Of a stretch of DNA of 64,000 nt, positions 22,892 to 43,789 are shown piece after piece. This DNA is from Tethya wilhelma (lineage: Eukaryota > Porifera > Demospongiae > Tethyida > Tethyidae). The DNA lies in the NCBI GenBank assembly GCA_964030475.1, contig CAXIPT010000003.1, positions 8,996,168-9,060,167 on the forward strand. The letters are read 5' to 3'. The stretch's first letter is position 1; each line of letters begins with the position of its first letter. The notes beneath the pieces are model-generated. The model was not told the DNA's origin. It saw only the letters and a program-made list of their open reading frames with translations, and made no database searches. The translations under genes and the position numbers were made by a program.

Positions 22892-25800
22892 CAGCTTCAT
22901 CTCAGTTTGCTGACTGTGACAATGGAGATGTTAGGTTAGCTGGAGGCACTCAGAGTTATGAAGGTCGTGTTGAAGTTTGTGTCAACAACGCATGGGGAAC
23001 TGTTTGTGGTGATCACTGGGATGCCAATGAAGGAAACTTGGTTTGTCGGCAACTAGGATTCCAGCCATTTGGTATAACAAGTTGTATATATTTTTTAGAA
23101 TTTTGTTGCAAATTTAAAGTGTTAACCAACACATGAACTGTTGTTATAGGAGCTACTCCATTGCATGATGCAACTTTTGGTGTTGGTCAGTATCCTATCA
23201 TTTTGTCTGGGCTCCACTGTTCTGGTCAAGAGGGGTCATTGTTAGATTGTGACAGAGATGACTCAGCCATCACAAGTTGCTCTGCTGACCAGGTGTCAGG
23301 TGTGCGATGTGAAGGTATACAAATGAAGATAGAATCTCAATTCATTCATCACATGTGATACTCTCTTCACCATCTTGTCTTTGCATACCAGAACTCTGTA
23401 ATGATGGTGATGTAAGAATAGCTGGTGGACCGGCTGCACTCATTGGAAGGGTTGAAGTTTGTCTAAATAGGACATGGGGAACAGTCTGTGGAGAAGAATG
23501 GAGTGACCTCCACGCTTCGGTCATTTGTGGTCAAGTTGGTCATTCAGTGAATGGTAAGAACTTTAATTCCATCTTAGAGTGCATGATGAACTTAAGAAAT
23601 ACATGTTCTGTCACCGTGAATAATTGCTACTGTTGTTTATCATTTCAGGTGCCTTAGCTGGTACTGGCAGATTCCAAATTGCTGGCCGTCCAACCTACAT
23701 GAGTGAAGTAGTCTGTGACGGTGATGAACCATCTCTCTTTCAGTGCTCTCATATGTTACAGAGTTCTGCTGAATGTGCTGCTGAAGATGTTGCAGGTGTA
23801 ATATGTCAAGGTATACTGTTTTTTATAGTCACTGTCACGTCTGTGACTATTATAGGACTTTATAAAGAAACATTGTGAAAGCTATTGTGTATTTTTTTTG
23901 CCAGATTCTTCTGTGGAGGTGTCTGGTTGTTCCCATGGTGATGTCAGACTGACTGGAGGTCGTAAACCAACTGAAGGGAGAGTGGAGGTGTGTGTACACG
24001 GTGTCTGGGGTACAGCATGTGATGATGGCTGGGATGAAGACGATGCTAATGTTGTATGTGGACAATTAGGATTTTATCCCTTTGGTAAGCTCAGTACCAT
24101 TTTCCATGCAAGCTTGTAAATTTGCGTGTGCCATACTTTATGTCTCCAAATTGTCATTGTACAAAAATGTTGTGAATTGTGTATATCTCAAACAGATCTG
24201 GTAGAATTTTAATGTTTTTATGCTGTGCGGTATGTGTTTTACTTTTAGGAGCTCAGCCTCGCTATGGAGCCTTCTATGGTGTGGGGTCTAGACCTTTGGT
24301 GATTGCTGACATGTTCTGTTCTGGTACTGAAAGTGACATCCTGTCCTGTCAGAGAGATGTGTTTGGAATAACACACTGCCATGATTACGAAGAAGCTGGA
24401 GTCAGGTGTCTAGGTGAGCTATAGATCGGTGTGGGGATTTCTACTATAATTATAAAACAGTCATATCAATGGTTTGAGATCTGTGTGGCTAGCTGTATAG
24501 TCCTATGTGATACCATCTGTATATATACCCTTCACATCTATCTATATAGCAATAGTTACTACACATTAACTCTGGATTTTCCAGACACTCAATTCAAGTG
24601 TATAATTATTATTCTTATCTTTTTTTTTTCTTTTTTTTTTCTTTTTTTCTTTTTTCCCCACCCTTATATTGTTGTGCAGGTTCATTTCCCATAACCCTGA
24701 GCAAACGTATTGGCACTTTACTTGGAGGAGATAGCATCATAGTCAGTGGACTGGCTCTGCGTGAAGATGACGAAATATTTTGCAGATTTGACGAGACTGA
24801 AGTTGATGGGTTCTACATTGATGCCACTCAAGCCCTCTGTGTTACACCAGCTGTGGAGGAAGAGACATTTGTTGACTTCAGGGTGGTTGTGAGGCGAGAG
24901 AATCAAAATATCACTGGTGGAGCTTTGTATCAATACAGTGAGTATATTAAAAGCCATCCATATGCATCTACTACATGTATAGCGGGAAAGTTTCACACGG
25001 TTTGACTTTCCCAGTTTTCGTGGATCACTATCCTTAACAGCACCTAACTGGAGTGAATGCCCTGCCACGGTATATAGTCTCGGACTGTTTCAGCAGTCAC
25101 CTGTATTGTCTGTTGCACATTCTTTAGTGTTCTTTTGATGAAGCAGGTTAACTCACAAAGTGTGAATTAAGTAGCATAACTATAGAAACACATAATATCA
25201 TGATGGTCTTTCAATTTGTTTGTGCTTCTGTTCAATAAAAATCAATAATTTCTGCACATATATTATTTGGTAGTACGTAGTAAACATAATAGACAACTTC
25301 AGAAACATAATAGGCAGATTTTGGAGCCATTCTTTGAGCATAAAAGAAAGAAAAATCGGCAAAGTCTTGACTTGTTGAGCATAATCCATCAAGGCCTAAT
25401 GTCGTATGTCGTAGGTCACATGTCGCATGTCACATGTCGCATGTCGCATGTCGCATGTCCATAGGTGCCAACTGTCCCGGAACTCCCGGGACAGTCCCGG
25501 ATTTGAAGCCTCTGTCCCGTGTCCCGCCCGGAAATCCAAATTTACCTGAAATGTCCCGGATTTCAGACAGAAATGCACTTTTCCCAGAAAAATGCAACCA
25601 TTTTTCTCAAAAACTTAGCTTTTTCAACTCTATACTGTCCTAAAACTACCCAAAAAGGCTAACAAAGCAATAATCTTCGCTTTCTGAAGCGCTAGCCAAG
25701 CTAAGATTGTAATTGCACTTTGTACTTTTGCAATTAAATGGGCATGTCGATATGTAAAGGGGGCGTGGCTCGAAAATTTTGCGCAAGCAGTTTTAATGTC

Positions 25801-28800
25801 CAGGGATTTTTTTGCTGAAGGTTGGTACCTATGCATGTCGCATGTCGTATGTTGTATGTCGCATGTCGCATGTCGTATGTCGTATGTCGCATGTCGTATG
25901 TCGTATGTCACATGTTGCATGTTGCCGATCCATGAAAGTTTTTATCCGCAAAATTCTCCGTAACATAATTATATACCTATGGAGATCAGCAGCTTGAAAG
26001 TTAAAATGTGAAAGTTAAAATGCAAAAATGTTCGACGAGAGACATGTACGAAAGTTATATCTCACGAAACTTGCGATTCATTCCTTTGTACATATACATC
26101 CTTCACTGTTTTTAGTTGTTGTTGCTTGTGAAATTTACTGGTCCCTCTCTCCGTGTGTTTGCAGTTTCTCCAGAGGATGATGATGATGGTGTTGGTATTG
26201 AAATTGAGCAGGGGATCATTTGGAGCAGTGGAGAGGTGGCCAGCATTACATGGGAACCATCTTCACTGATTGCAAACGAGGTGCTCGATAGTGGCCATGT
26301 GAAAGTTGATGCATCCCTGCTTCTCTTCAACGAAGAAACTGAAGAGTTTGAGGATCCTTTGATGCTTGCTACCAACCTTCCAAACACTGGAGAAGCTTCC
26401 ATTCAACTAGGCGATCTACCCAGTTTTCCAACTTCAGAATATGGTCTCTATACAGCAGTTGTACAACTTTCTATTAACACCTCAACAACAACACTGCCTG
26501 TGAGGAAAAAAAGAGCTGTAACATTTTTACCAACAGCACTGAGAGAAGTTAGAAAGCTCTCCAAGTCTAGATTTGTCCTGTCGGTACTTACCTCAAAAGG
26601 TAGAAGACTCAAGTGTGAACAGTGGGCAAAGAAATCCTCTACCGTGACTGTTGACCAGCAGTCTCTTCCACCGTGTCCTTGCAACGATAGTGTAGCGAGT
26701 AGGGATACGAATTTTCAGAATGAAGCACCAAAAAATCCCGTTGGAAAGTGGGCTGTAGGAATAGCAAGACGTTACTTATTCCACCCGAAGTCTAAGTCTT
26801 GTTACAGACAAGCCAATGTCAGGTATATAATAAGTCCAATGTGCTTTCATTCATGCGGGTTTTTTTCTCAGTTTTGATATGTTTGTACACATATTTCTAT
26901 TTTGTTTTATTCTTTGCAGAGACTTTTCTGCTGGTCAGCAGTGTTGCTATGGTGATGATGGGAACATCATTACTGGCAACAATGGTGGGACTGCAGACTT
27001 AGTAGCTCCAACAAACTGGAAGACTACCACCATTACTCATTTTATGGTTGATGTGTATCCATGGATTCTCTGCTGCACGGGAAAATTTAAAGACTGTGGT
27101 CGCTATACTTCTCGTAGACCAGTGGATGACTGTTCAGATTATCCAGATCGACCACCTCCAGGTACCTCGCAGTTGTGTGTGCTTGTACTGCATGTGCCTA
27201 CGTCATACAGTTGTCAAAGATTGGGAAATTACTGTTCACAAAATTCCTTTGTACAATTTTGGATAGTCCGATAAGAGTTTGCCATACAAAACAAGTTTTT
27301 TTGTTTATGTTTTACTGTTAACTGTTAGCAGTAAAAATTTCCTATTGTAGAATGATTTATGTTCATAATTATTGCACGTATGAACATTTTTTTTGCTCTT
27401 TTTTTTGTATCCAAATAGCTCGAATGTTTGGTGATCCTCATATTGTTACTCTCGATGGTTTTCAATACACATTCAATGGAAATGGAGAATTCCTACTTGC
27501 TGAAACACTGGATGGACAGTTTGCTCTTCAAGGTCGAATGACAGAACCTGCTCTGTCTTCAACAACGAGCTCAGAACCAATAATGATAGGAGGCACTTCA
27601 TTTGTAGCACTTGCAATGAAAGAGGGTGAAAATCCGACCGTGCAGTTGGAAATTTTTGGCGATGAGCTGATAGCTCTAGTTGATGGAGATAGGATTGAGT
27701 TCACGACATTATCGGAGCAGCGATACTCGAACGTAACCATCTCTAATGAGGGAAACTCCACATTGGCTGTAAGGTTCTCTTCAGGTATCACAGTGAGTGC
27801 TTCCAAGCTCAACTCCATCTTGACCAACATACTGGTGGTCCTTCCCAAGCATTTCTCGACAAGAGGACTCCTCGGGCAGTTCAATGGAGACCCGAAAGAT
27901 GACCTCCTCCCTCGAAACAACCCAGTCCCATTGCCTACTAATGCCACCATTGAGAGTATACATCATGATTTTGGAATGACCTGTAAGTAGTACAATTCCA
28001 GCCTTCTATGCTAAAAGCTGTACATTGTATGTATAATACATTTACCATTGTAACAGATTGTATGTGTTCTGCATTTAGTAGCTTTCCACATATACAAAGG
28101 AATAGATATTTATTGTGGGCATTATTGTGTCATTTTTACACCTTAAGCTTTTGTGTGTGGACCACGATTTGTGTATATCCATGGAATTCTGTGCTATATC
28201 AACATTGTATGAATATACATTTACCACTGTGACAGATTATGTGTTAGTACATTAAGTAGCTTTCCACGTGTACAAAGGAATAGAAATTGTTTTGGGCATT
28301 ATTGTTTCAATCCATTTTCATTGATACACTTTAATTAATACTCTAACTATATATATAAGAGTTCATTATGTCATTTTACAAACTAAAGCTTTTGTGTGTG
28401 GATCATGATTTGCGTATACCCAATTTTATTGCAGGGATTATTGGCGATCCCCGTCAAAGCCTCTTCACCTATGGCCCAGCTGGTGATTGGGAGTCGTATC
28501 ATCGTCCAGAGTACAGCCCCATATTTGAACCAACCTTCTCCAATGCTGATCTCGAGGAGCAGGCTCAAACGATATGTGGTGGGGAGCAGCTGTGTCTGTT
28601 TGACATTGCAGCGACTGGGAGTGTTGATATTGGGAGCAGTACAATGGACAGTGTGCACCAGCAGGAGAGGCTGCAAGCACAGCTGGCACCAAGTGAGTGA
28701 GAATACAGTATGATGAATGGCTAGACACTTAGTCTAAGAAATTTGTAGAAACTTTTCTTGAAATAACCTCCCTCTAGCCTCATTCCCCATAAAATATTCG

Positions 28801-29611
28801 TGGTTAGAACTCGTGAAATATAAAATATGTCACAGAAGGCCTAGGAATGAAGCTAGCCTCCCTCAGTTATTATAGCCAAGGTGTAAACTATTTACTGTGT
28901 TATTTTTTGGGTTGTTTGCACATTTGTTTATTTGTTTGTTTGTTTGTTTGTTTTGCAGGAGTCTGTGAGCTTCCTTGTGTTAATGGAGCGTGTGTTCAAA
29001 ACAACACATGCATCTGCTCTGAAGGCTACACTGGAAGCAGTTGTGAAACTCAAGGTTTGTTGAGTAGTTTACTACTCCATTCACAAGCACATGACACATG
29101 TACACATGCTCAAAATGTCATACATGCATAATGCAGTGCTTGAAGACTGTGAAGAAAACATATGTGAAAATGGAGGAGAGTGCCATCAGTTTACTGGAGA
29201 CTACATCTGCCACTGTACACCAGGCTACACTGGAACAGTATGCCAGAGCAAAGGTATGTAGCTAATTGGCAAGTGTGCTGTTGTGGAATGACTTCTGTTT
29301 TCATGGAAATGTGTGTGGGTAGGATTGTGTATAATTTTTTTGTTACCCCAGTTGAGATTCCAAATGAAGATGGTGTTTCTGTTGGTGTAATTGTGGGCTC
29401 TGTCTTTGGTGGATTGGTGCTGCTGATTGGTGTTGTGATTGTTGCTGTAGTGACAGTGGTTGTCTGCTATATTCGAGTTAGATCTTCTCATCGTAAGGAG
29501 GGAGGCAAAACCAGGATGCCACAAACCATACCAGACCACGAGGTGGAAATGGACAGCATGCAACCTCAAGAGGAAAAGACAAGTGAAGAACGGTATATAA
29601 CAAAGCATTAA
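22892..29611 (+). CDS. SRCR x3 - AMOP - VWD - EGF x2 - TM receptor (SUSD2/MUC4-like C-terminal block)
   Basis: Exons: 22892-23071, 23150-23314, 23392-23553, 23649-23810, 23905-24084, 24249-24413 (three SRCR domains, two exons each); 24680-24937 (beta-rich, possibly IPT-like); 26165-26822 and 26920-27161 ([44 protein letters not shown]); 27419-27982 (VWD, starts [19 protein letters not shown] and has [12 protein letters not shown]); 28435-28692 (SLFTYGP ... [15 protein letters not shown]); 28959-29054 and 29137-29253 (EGF); 29352-29611 (TM helix and tail). Exon phases join throughout. AMOP-VWD order is that of SUSD2 and MUC4, cell-surface adhesion proteins; here it is fused behind SRCR domains. 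The 5' end and signal peptide were not found, and upstream SRCR exons at 15810-16836 may belong to it. From 27912 onward the gene is tandemly duplicated. Confidence 0.85.
24604..24678 (+). repeat. T-rich tract before a splice acceptor
   Basis: A long run of T with interspersed C serves as the polypyrimidine tract for the exon at 24680. Confidence 0.6.
25398..25922. repeat. Minisatellite of CATGTCG(C/T) units split by a MITE
   Basis: GTCGCATGTCGCATGTCGCA-like units run at about 25398-25459 and again at about 25834-25922. The two blocks are interrupted by the inverted-repeat element at 25460-25833. It lies in an intron of the SRCR/AMOP/VWD gene. Confidence 0.75.
25460..25833. repeat. 374 bp MITE inside a minisatellite
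   Basis: CATAGGTGCCAAC at the left is mirrored by GTTGGTACCTATG at the right. The left part is unusual for its repeated GTCCCGG motifs. No ORF of note. Confidence 0.6.
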
Positions 29612-29912
29612 TCTTTGCACAATCAATTTTAAACAAGCTGATAATCAAGTTGTAAGAATTGCTGCATTTAAGTTTAGTTTTTTATCTACCAGCCTGTTTT
29701 GTTTTTTGTTTTTTTTTTCTTATACTATGAATATTTGCTATGTATCAATGCTGCTAAGTTTGTGCTGTTATTCATGATCAACAGCTAGATATTAAAGCAA
29801 TAATCATGCATGCAGTGAGCGCATGTATGTGTGGTATGCATTGTGTGCTGCATCTATTCCATCTTCGCGACCATTGGGTCTTGGGGGTGGAGCTCAACCA
29901 CGTTTCTAAATA
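27912..29912 (+). repeat. Tandem duplication, copy 1 (2,002 bp period)
   Basis: Starts inside the VWD exon (TCGAAACAACCCAGTCC) and ends after the TTTCTAAATA segment downstream of the receptor stop. All ORFs recur at +2,002 bp with identical translations, and I see no difference between copies on reading. Confidence 0.92.
28775..28855. repeat. Foldback element with 9 bp target duplication
   Basis: TAGCCTCATTCCCC pairs with GGAATGAAGCTA. It is flanked by ACCTCCCTC (28766-28774) and GCCTCCCTC (28856-28864), eight of nine bases matching. It is intronic in the receptor gene, and a second copy exists at +2,002 only because of the tandem duplication. Confidence 0.7.
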
Positions 29913-29913
29913 T

Positions 29914-31914
29914 TCGAAACAACCCAGTCCCATTGCCTACTAATGCCACCATTGAGAGTATACATCATGATTTTGGAATGACCTGTAAGTAGTACAATTC
30001 CAGCCTTCTATGCTAAAAGCTGTACATTGTATGTATAATACATTTACCATTGTAACAGATTGTATGTGTTCTGCATTTAGTAGCTTTCCACATATACAAA
30101 GGAATAGATATTTATTGTGGGCATTATTGTGTCATTTTTACACCTTAAGCTTTTGTGTGTGGACCACGATTTGTGTATATCCATGGAATTCTGTGCTATA
30201 TCAACATTGTATGAATATACATTTACCACTGTGACAGATTATGTGTTAGTACATTAAGTAGCTTTCCACGTGTACAAAGGAATAGAAATTGTTTTGGGCA
30301 TTATTGTTTCAATCCATTTTCATTGATACACTTTAATTAATACTCTAACTATATATATAAGAGTTCATTATGTCATTTTACAAACTAAAGCTTTTGTGTG
30401 TGGATCATGATTTGCGTATACCCAATTTTATTGCAGGGATTATTGGCGATCCCCGTCAAAGCCTCTTCACCTATGGCCCAGCTGGTGATTGGGAGTCGTA
30501 TCATCGTCCAGAGTACAGCCCCATATTTGAACCAACCTTCTCCAATGCTGATCTCGAGGAGCAGGCTCAAACGATATGTGGTGGGGAGCAGCTGTGTCTG
30601 TTTGACATTGCAGCGACTGGGAGTGTTGATATTGGGAGCAGTACAATGGACAGTGTGCACCAGCAGGAGAGGCTGCAAGCACAGCTGGCACCAAGTGAGT
30701 GAGAATACAGTATGATGAATGGCTAGACACTTAGTCTAAGAAATTTGTAGAAACTTTTCTTGAAATAACCTCCCTCTAGCCTCATTCCCCATAAAATATT
30801 CGTGGTTAGAACTCGTGAAATATAAAATATGTCACAGAAGGCCTAGGAATGAAGCTAGCCTCCCTCAGTTATTATAGCCAAGGTGTAAACTATTTACTGT
30901 GTTATTTTTTGGGTTGTTTGCACATTTGTTTATTTGTTTGTTTGTTTGTTTGTTTTGCAGGAGTCTGTGAGCTTCCTTGTGTTAATGGAGCGTGTGTTCA
31001 AAACAACACATGCATCTGCTCTGAAGGCTACACTGGAAGCAGTTGTGAAACTCAAGGTTTGTTGAGTAGTTTACTACTCCATTCACAAGCACATGACACA
31101 TGTACACATGCTCAAAATGTCATACATGCATAATGCAGTGCTTGAAGACTGTGAAGAAAACATATGTGAAAATGGAGGAGAGTGCCATCAGTTTACTGGA
31201 GACTACATCTGCCACTGTACACCAGGCTACACTGGAACAGTATGCCAGAGCAAAGGTATGTAGCTAATTGGCAAGTGTGCTGTTGTGGAATGACTTCTGT
31301 TTTCATGGAAATGTGTGTGGGTAGGATTGTGTATAATTTTTTTGTTACCCCAGTTGAGATTCCAAATGAAGATGGTGTTTCTGTTGGTGTAATTGTGGGC
31401 TCTGTCTTTGGTGGATTGGTGCTGCTGATTGGTGTTGTGATTGTTGCTGTAGTGACAGTGGTTGTCTGCTATATTCGAGTTAGATCTTCTCATCGTAAGG
31501 AGGGAGGCAAAACCAGGATGCCACAAACCATACCAGACCACGAGGTGGAAATGGACAGCATGCAACCTCAAGAGGAAAAGACAAGTGAAGAACGGTATAT
31601 AACAAAGCATTAATCTTTGCACAATCAATTTTAAACAAGCTGATAATCAAGTTGTAAGAATTGCTGCATTTAAGTTTAGTTTTTTATCTACCAGCCTGTT
31701 TTGTTTTTTGTTTTTTTTTTCTTATACTATGAATATTTGCTATGTATCAATGCTGCTAAGTTTGTGCTGTTATTCATGATCAACAGCTAGATATTAAAGC
31801 AATAATCATGCATGCAGTGAGCGCATGTATGTGTGGTATGCATTGTGTGCTGCATCTATTCCATCTTCGCGACCATTGGGTCTTGGGGGTGGAGCTCAAC
31901 CACGTTTCTAAATA
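29914..31914 (+). repeat. Tandem duplication, copy 2
   Basis: Repeats 27912-29912. Its right end lies 38 bp before the SELENOO start codon, so the short spacer that must contain the SELENOO promoter is within the duplicated unit. Confidence 0.92.
30437..31613 (+). pseudogene. Duplicated 3' exons of the SRCR/AMOP/VWD receptor, lacking a 5' end
   Basis: Exons 30437-30694, 30961-31056, 31139-31255 and 31354-31613 repeat the CLFD-type exon, both EGF exons and the TM/tail exon of copy 1. The VWD exon at the start is cut at 29914 and has no splice acceptor, so the copy has no start of its own. It could be used only by skipping the first set of terminal exons. It is called a partial duplicate, not a gene. 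Confidence 0.8.
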
Positions 31915-31951
31915 AAGCCCACCGTGTGTCAGCTAGATTCATGTGAACTGG
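31614..31951 (+). promoter_or_regulatory. Spacer between receptor copy 2 and SELENOO (3' UTR plus SELENOO promoter)
   Basis: 338 bp containing the receptor 3' UTR, an AATAAA at 31911-31916 and, by position, the SELENOO promoter. An ATTGG (inverted CCAAT) lies at about 31875. No TATA box is evident, as expected for a housekeeping gene. Confidence 0.4.
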
Positions 31952-40753
<8,802 letters not shown>

Positions 40754-40940
40754 AATACTTTGACTCCACAGCCTCCATGTCAAAGGTAAGTAAAAAGATA
40801 GAGAACATTTTGTCAAGTAAAGTATCAAACTGCCATCCACATTCTAACCTTGTATCTTATAGCATTGCTGCAGTATGTCTGAAGGTGGATGGTGGGTGTA
40901 TATTGTTCTTTTGCAAGTGAACATGATCAATACTGATTCA

Positions 40941-41020
40941 TGTGCTTCAATTTGAACTCCATGATGGTTTTGCTACAAATCCTTCTCTTCGAGGAAGAGC
41001 ATTAACCTGATGTAAGCACT
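40941..41020 (+). promoter_or_regulatory. Candidate SECIS element of SELENOO
   Basis: Selenocysteine insertion needs a 3' UTR hairpin with a non-Watson-Crick quartet. Here ATGA at 40961-40964 is followed after 12 bases by AAA (40977-40979), then a small hairpin around CTTC...GAAG, and returns through AGC and AACC to a GA at 41009-41010. The stem would pair GGTT with AACC and GCT with AGC; an outer helix could pair GTGCTT (40942-40947) with AAGCAC (41014-41019). Spacing fits a type II SECIS. It lies about 210 bp after the SELENOO stop. Folding was done by eye. Confidence 0.6.
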
Positions 41021-41256
41021 CATCATCAACCGCACTATTATATATACTAAACAAGAATTTGTTTTTTTGTTAAGTTTGTGGTCCATAAGAGTTTTTATGC
41101 ATACATGCAAATTCGTATACAAATCAGGCATAATTTTTATTGTCGAGAATATCAAAAGAAAAGATGTGTTGTTGCTAAATTGTTTTGCATGTATAACTAT
41201 GCATACCAACATCATTGTAAAAAGTCATTGTTGTTCTAATTAAAGCCCACTGGGCA

Positions 41257-43789
41257 TTACATAATAATGGAAGGTTCTGGCACAGATGCTCCAATGGACT
41301 TGTGAGGGAGGATCCTGCCTCCGTTGATGTAGAGCTCATCTTGGATCATCACATCCTCCCCCAGCACACTCACATTCTCCATACGAACCTACGATTAGTT
41401 GTCATGCAATATTATTATTCATTGGCAAATCGATCTAACCACGTACTGGCTGGAGAGCTCAAGCAGAGAATAAGCAGCTTTCTAGCTGTGTGTATTTTAT
41501 GATAAAAAGGGCATGTTAATATATTCACAAGCTTTGAATGGAACGTATTACCAGCTAGTCCTGCATTGCTTTCAAGTGCTGAAAAGGATATGGCCTATGC
41601 AAAATCGGAAGAGATGCTTGATACTGATAAACAGAGTAGCTAACTATCCAACATAAGTCAGTGATCTTCATGCGCATTACAGTCCCTAGAAACCTATAAA
41701 CTATTATACAGTCAATATGCAACACACACACACACACACTCACTCACTCACTCCTTCACTTACCCATTTCCCTACTGTAGACGTCCAACCAATAATGCTT
41801 GATTGAACCCAGGCATGTGATTTGACCTTTGATCCCCGTAATATTGTACACTTAGAAAGACACACACCTGCAGGAAAAGAGAGAAGAAAATGTAGTATAT
41901 ATTGCACACAATTCTGTGTGTGCATTAGTTCTCACCATCTTCTATCACTACGTTAGGTCCTATGACCACATCGGGACCAATTCGACATCCTTTGCCTATG
42001 GTGGCTGACGAGTCCTACATGCATAGGGAGAGAGATAGCCACTCAGTTTATACACCATTAATACACCAATACATACAACCAGTATGGCCTGCTTCAAGCA
42101 CAATCTATCGAACTAGACGCTTCTCTTTTCTTAGCTCAGTCTTGCACAAGGAGAAAGAAGCCTAAGAAGGTCTTGATAGATTTCCACTGCATGTACATGG
42201 GCAGCCTAGCTACAGCTTTAACATCTTACCACCAAAACACTTCCTACAAAGCCCTCTCCATTTTCCAGTCTCTGAGGAGCTGACTGTTGGAGAAAGGAGA
42301 GATAGAGACCCACACCTGTGATGAAGTCCTTAGGTTGACCAATGTCCATCCAGAATCCTATAAGATTGTGTCATGTATGATTGCATGTATGAAAGAGAGA
42401 CAGATGAAGAGAGAAAAGTATTAATACACACATAAACCACAATTTTGAGCATTTTTCAAGGATAAAAATGATTGGTGACTCTCACCAAGAGTGGCCTCAC
42501 CTTCTAAATTAAACGCATATAGATGTCCTTCTTTTGCCATGAACGGAAACACTTCCTTTTCAATTGACATAGGCCGAAGCTAAGAATAGTATAAGCAGAA
42601 AGATTCTTTGAGCAGTGCATAAACTGAAGGGGTTATAGCATACAAAGAGAATACAAGAAAAAAAAAAAAAAGAAAAAAAAAACAGCAAGAACAAAAACAC
42701 ACGCAGCTGCTCTTATAATATGTACCTCTATTCTTTTGAGCATGGAGGGGTGGAATATGTACATCCCAGCATTGATCTTATTCGAGACAAACACTTTCGG
42801 TTTCTCGACAAATTTCTGAATTTCTCCCGTCTCTTCATTGAACACCACCACACCATATTTGGAAGGCTCCTCCACCTTGGTCACCTACGATGGATCAGTC
42901 ACAGAGACATAAACACACTCACTCTTAGTACATGCACAATCCTTTGGAATTGCTGCCATACTATAATGGTCCCCTCCTTGCCGTGTGCCTTGTGGTACTC
43001 CAGGAGCTTGGGGAAGGGGTAGTTACAGATCACATCACTGTTGAGGACAAAGAAAGGCTCCTCATCAGCTTCTAGTATCTTCCTTGCTAGAGCCAGTGGA
43101 CCAGCTGAGGATGGACAGAAACATTATGCATAAGCCTCATAACTAGGCTACTCCCCCCCCCCCCTCCTCCCATATCTGTATATATGTCGGAAGAGACGAG
43201 CCTGGATATATCCCATGGATACGAGGCTGATCATGAGCCATTCTTGTTAGATCACAGTTGTGCAAATAATTTTGTGTACACACATTATTCCATCAACGTA
43301 CCAGTGCCTAGAGGTTCATTTTCATGCGACATTGTGATCTTGATTCCAAGCTGTCACAACATCAAAAAGGAAAACATAATATGATACTCAGAACAAATGG
43401 TTACAAATAAAGAACTATGGTATCCACAAACATTCCAAAGCATGAAAAAGTGAACAGAGCGCTACACAATACCTAGCCACATAATCATGTCTACCTTGGT
43501 CTCTTGTTCCTTCATTTCCTTCTCAAGCAGCTCTGCTCGATAACTGACAGCTAGAACAATGTGCTTCACTCCCGCCTGCAATCAAAGTACTGATTCAAGT
43601 ACCCACAAACACTAAAGACAACTGCATAGACCAATGTGTATGACCCCACCCATGACTTACCTGAGCAAGGGCCTCTATCTGATGAAGGAGGATCGGCTTG
43701 TTGGCAAACTCTACGAGAGGTTTTGGCCGTGATAGGGTCAGAGGCCTGAGCCTGGTCCCAAATCCACCGACTAGAATGAGAGCCTTCAT
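41257..43789 (-). CDS. GMPPB: Mannose-1-phosphate guanylyltransferase beta (GDP-mannose pyrophosphorylase)
   Basis: It makes GDP-mannose from mannose-1-phosphate and GTP in the cytosol, for N-glycans, O-mannose and GPI anchors. Ten exons: 43789-43661, 43575-43495, 43350-43302, 43104-42962, 42884-42726, 42579-42501, 42357-42230, 42014-41936, 41867-41764, 41388-41257. They sum to 361 codons, so 360 aa, the same as the human protein. The N-terminus has the nucleotidyltransferase signature ([20 protein letters not shown]). The middle has [13 protein letters not shown] and [19 protein letters not shown]. The C-terminus is a left-handed hexapeptide beta-helix ([20 protein letters not shown]) ending in SVPEPSIIM. 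Catalytic-domain residues look intact. It is convergent with SELENOO, about 500 bp between stop codons. Confidence 0.95.
43129..43232. repeat. Foldback-like element, decayed
   Basis: Contains AAGCCTCATAACTAGGCTA at the left, and ACGAGCCTGG and ATACGAGGCT at the right, recalling the TAGCCTCGT family. It lies in a GMPPB intron. Arms are imperfect. Confidence 0.35.

Noticed and set aside
25398..25922. CRISPR-like array of CATGTCG repeats
   Set aside because: Units are 7-10 bp with no unique spacers, and the locus is eukaryotic; it is a minisatellite.
27528..27950. 140-codon minus-strand ORF inside the VWD exon
   Set aside because: Shadow of the plus-strand VWD coding sequence, which matches a known domain.
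29225..29626. 133-codon minus-strand ORF at the receptor TM exon
   Set aside because: Shadow of the EGF/TM exons; low-complexity His/Asn composition arises from the reverse frame.
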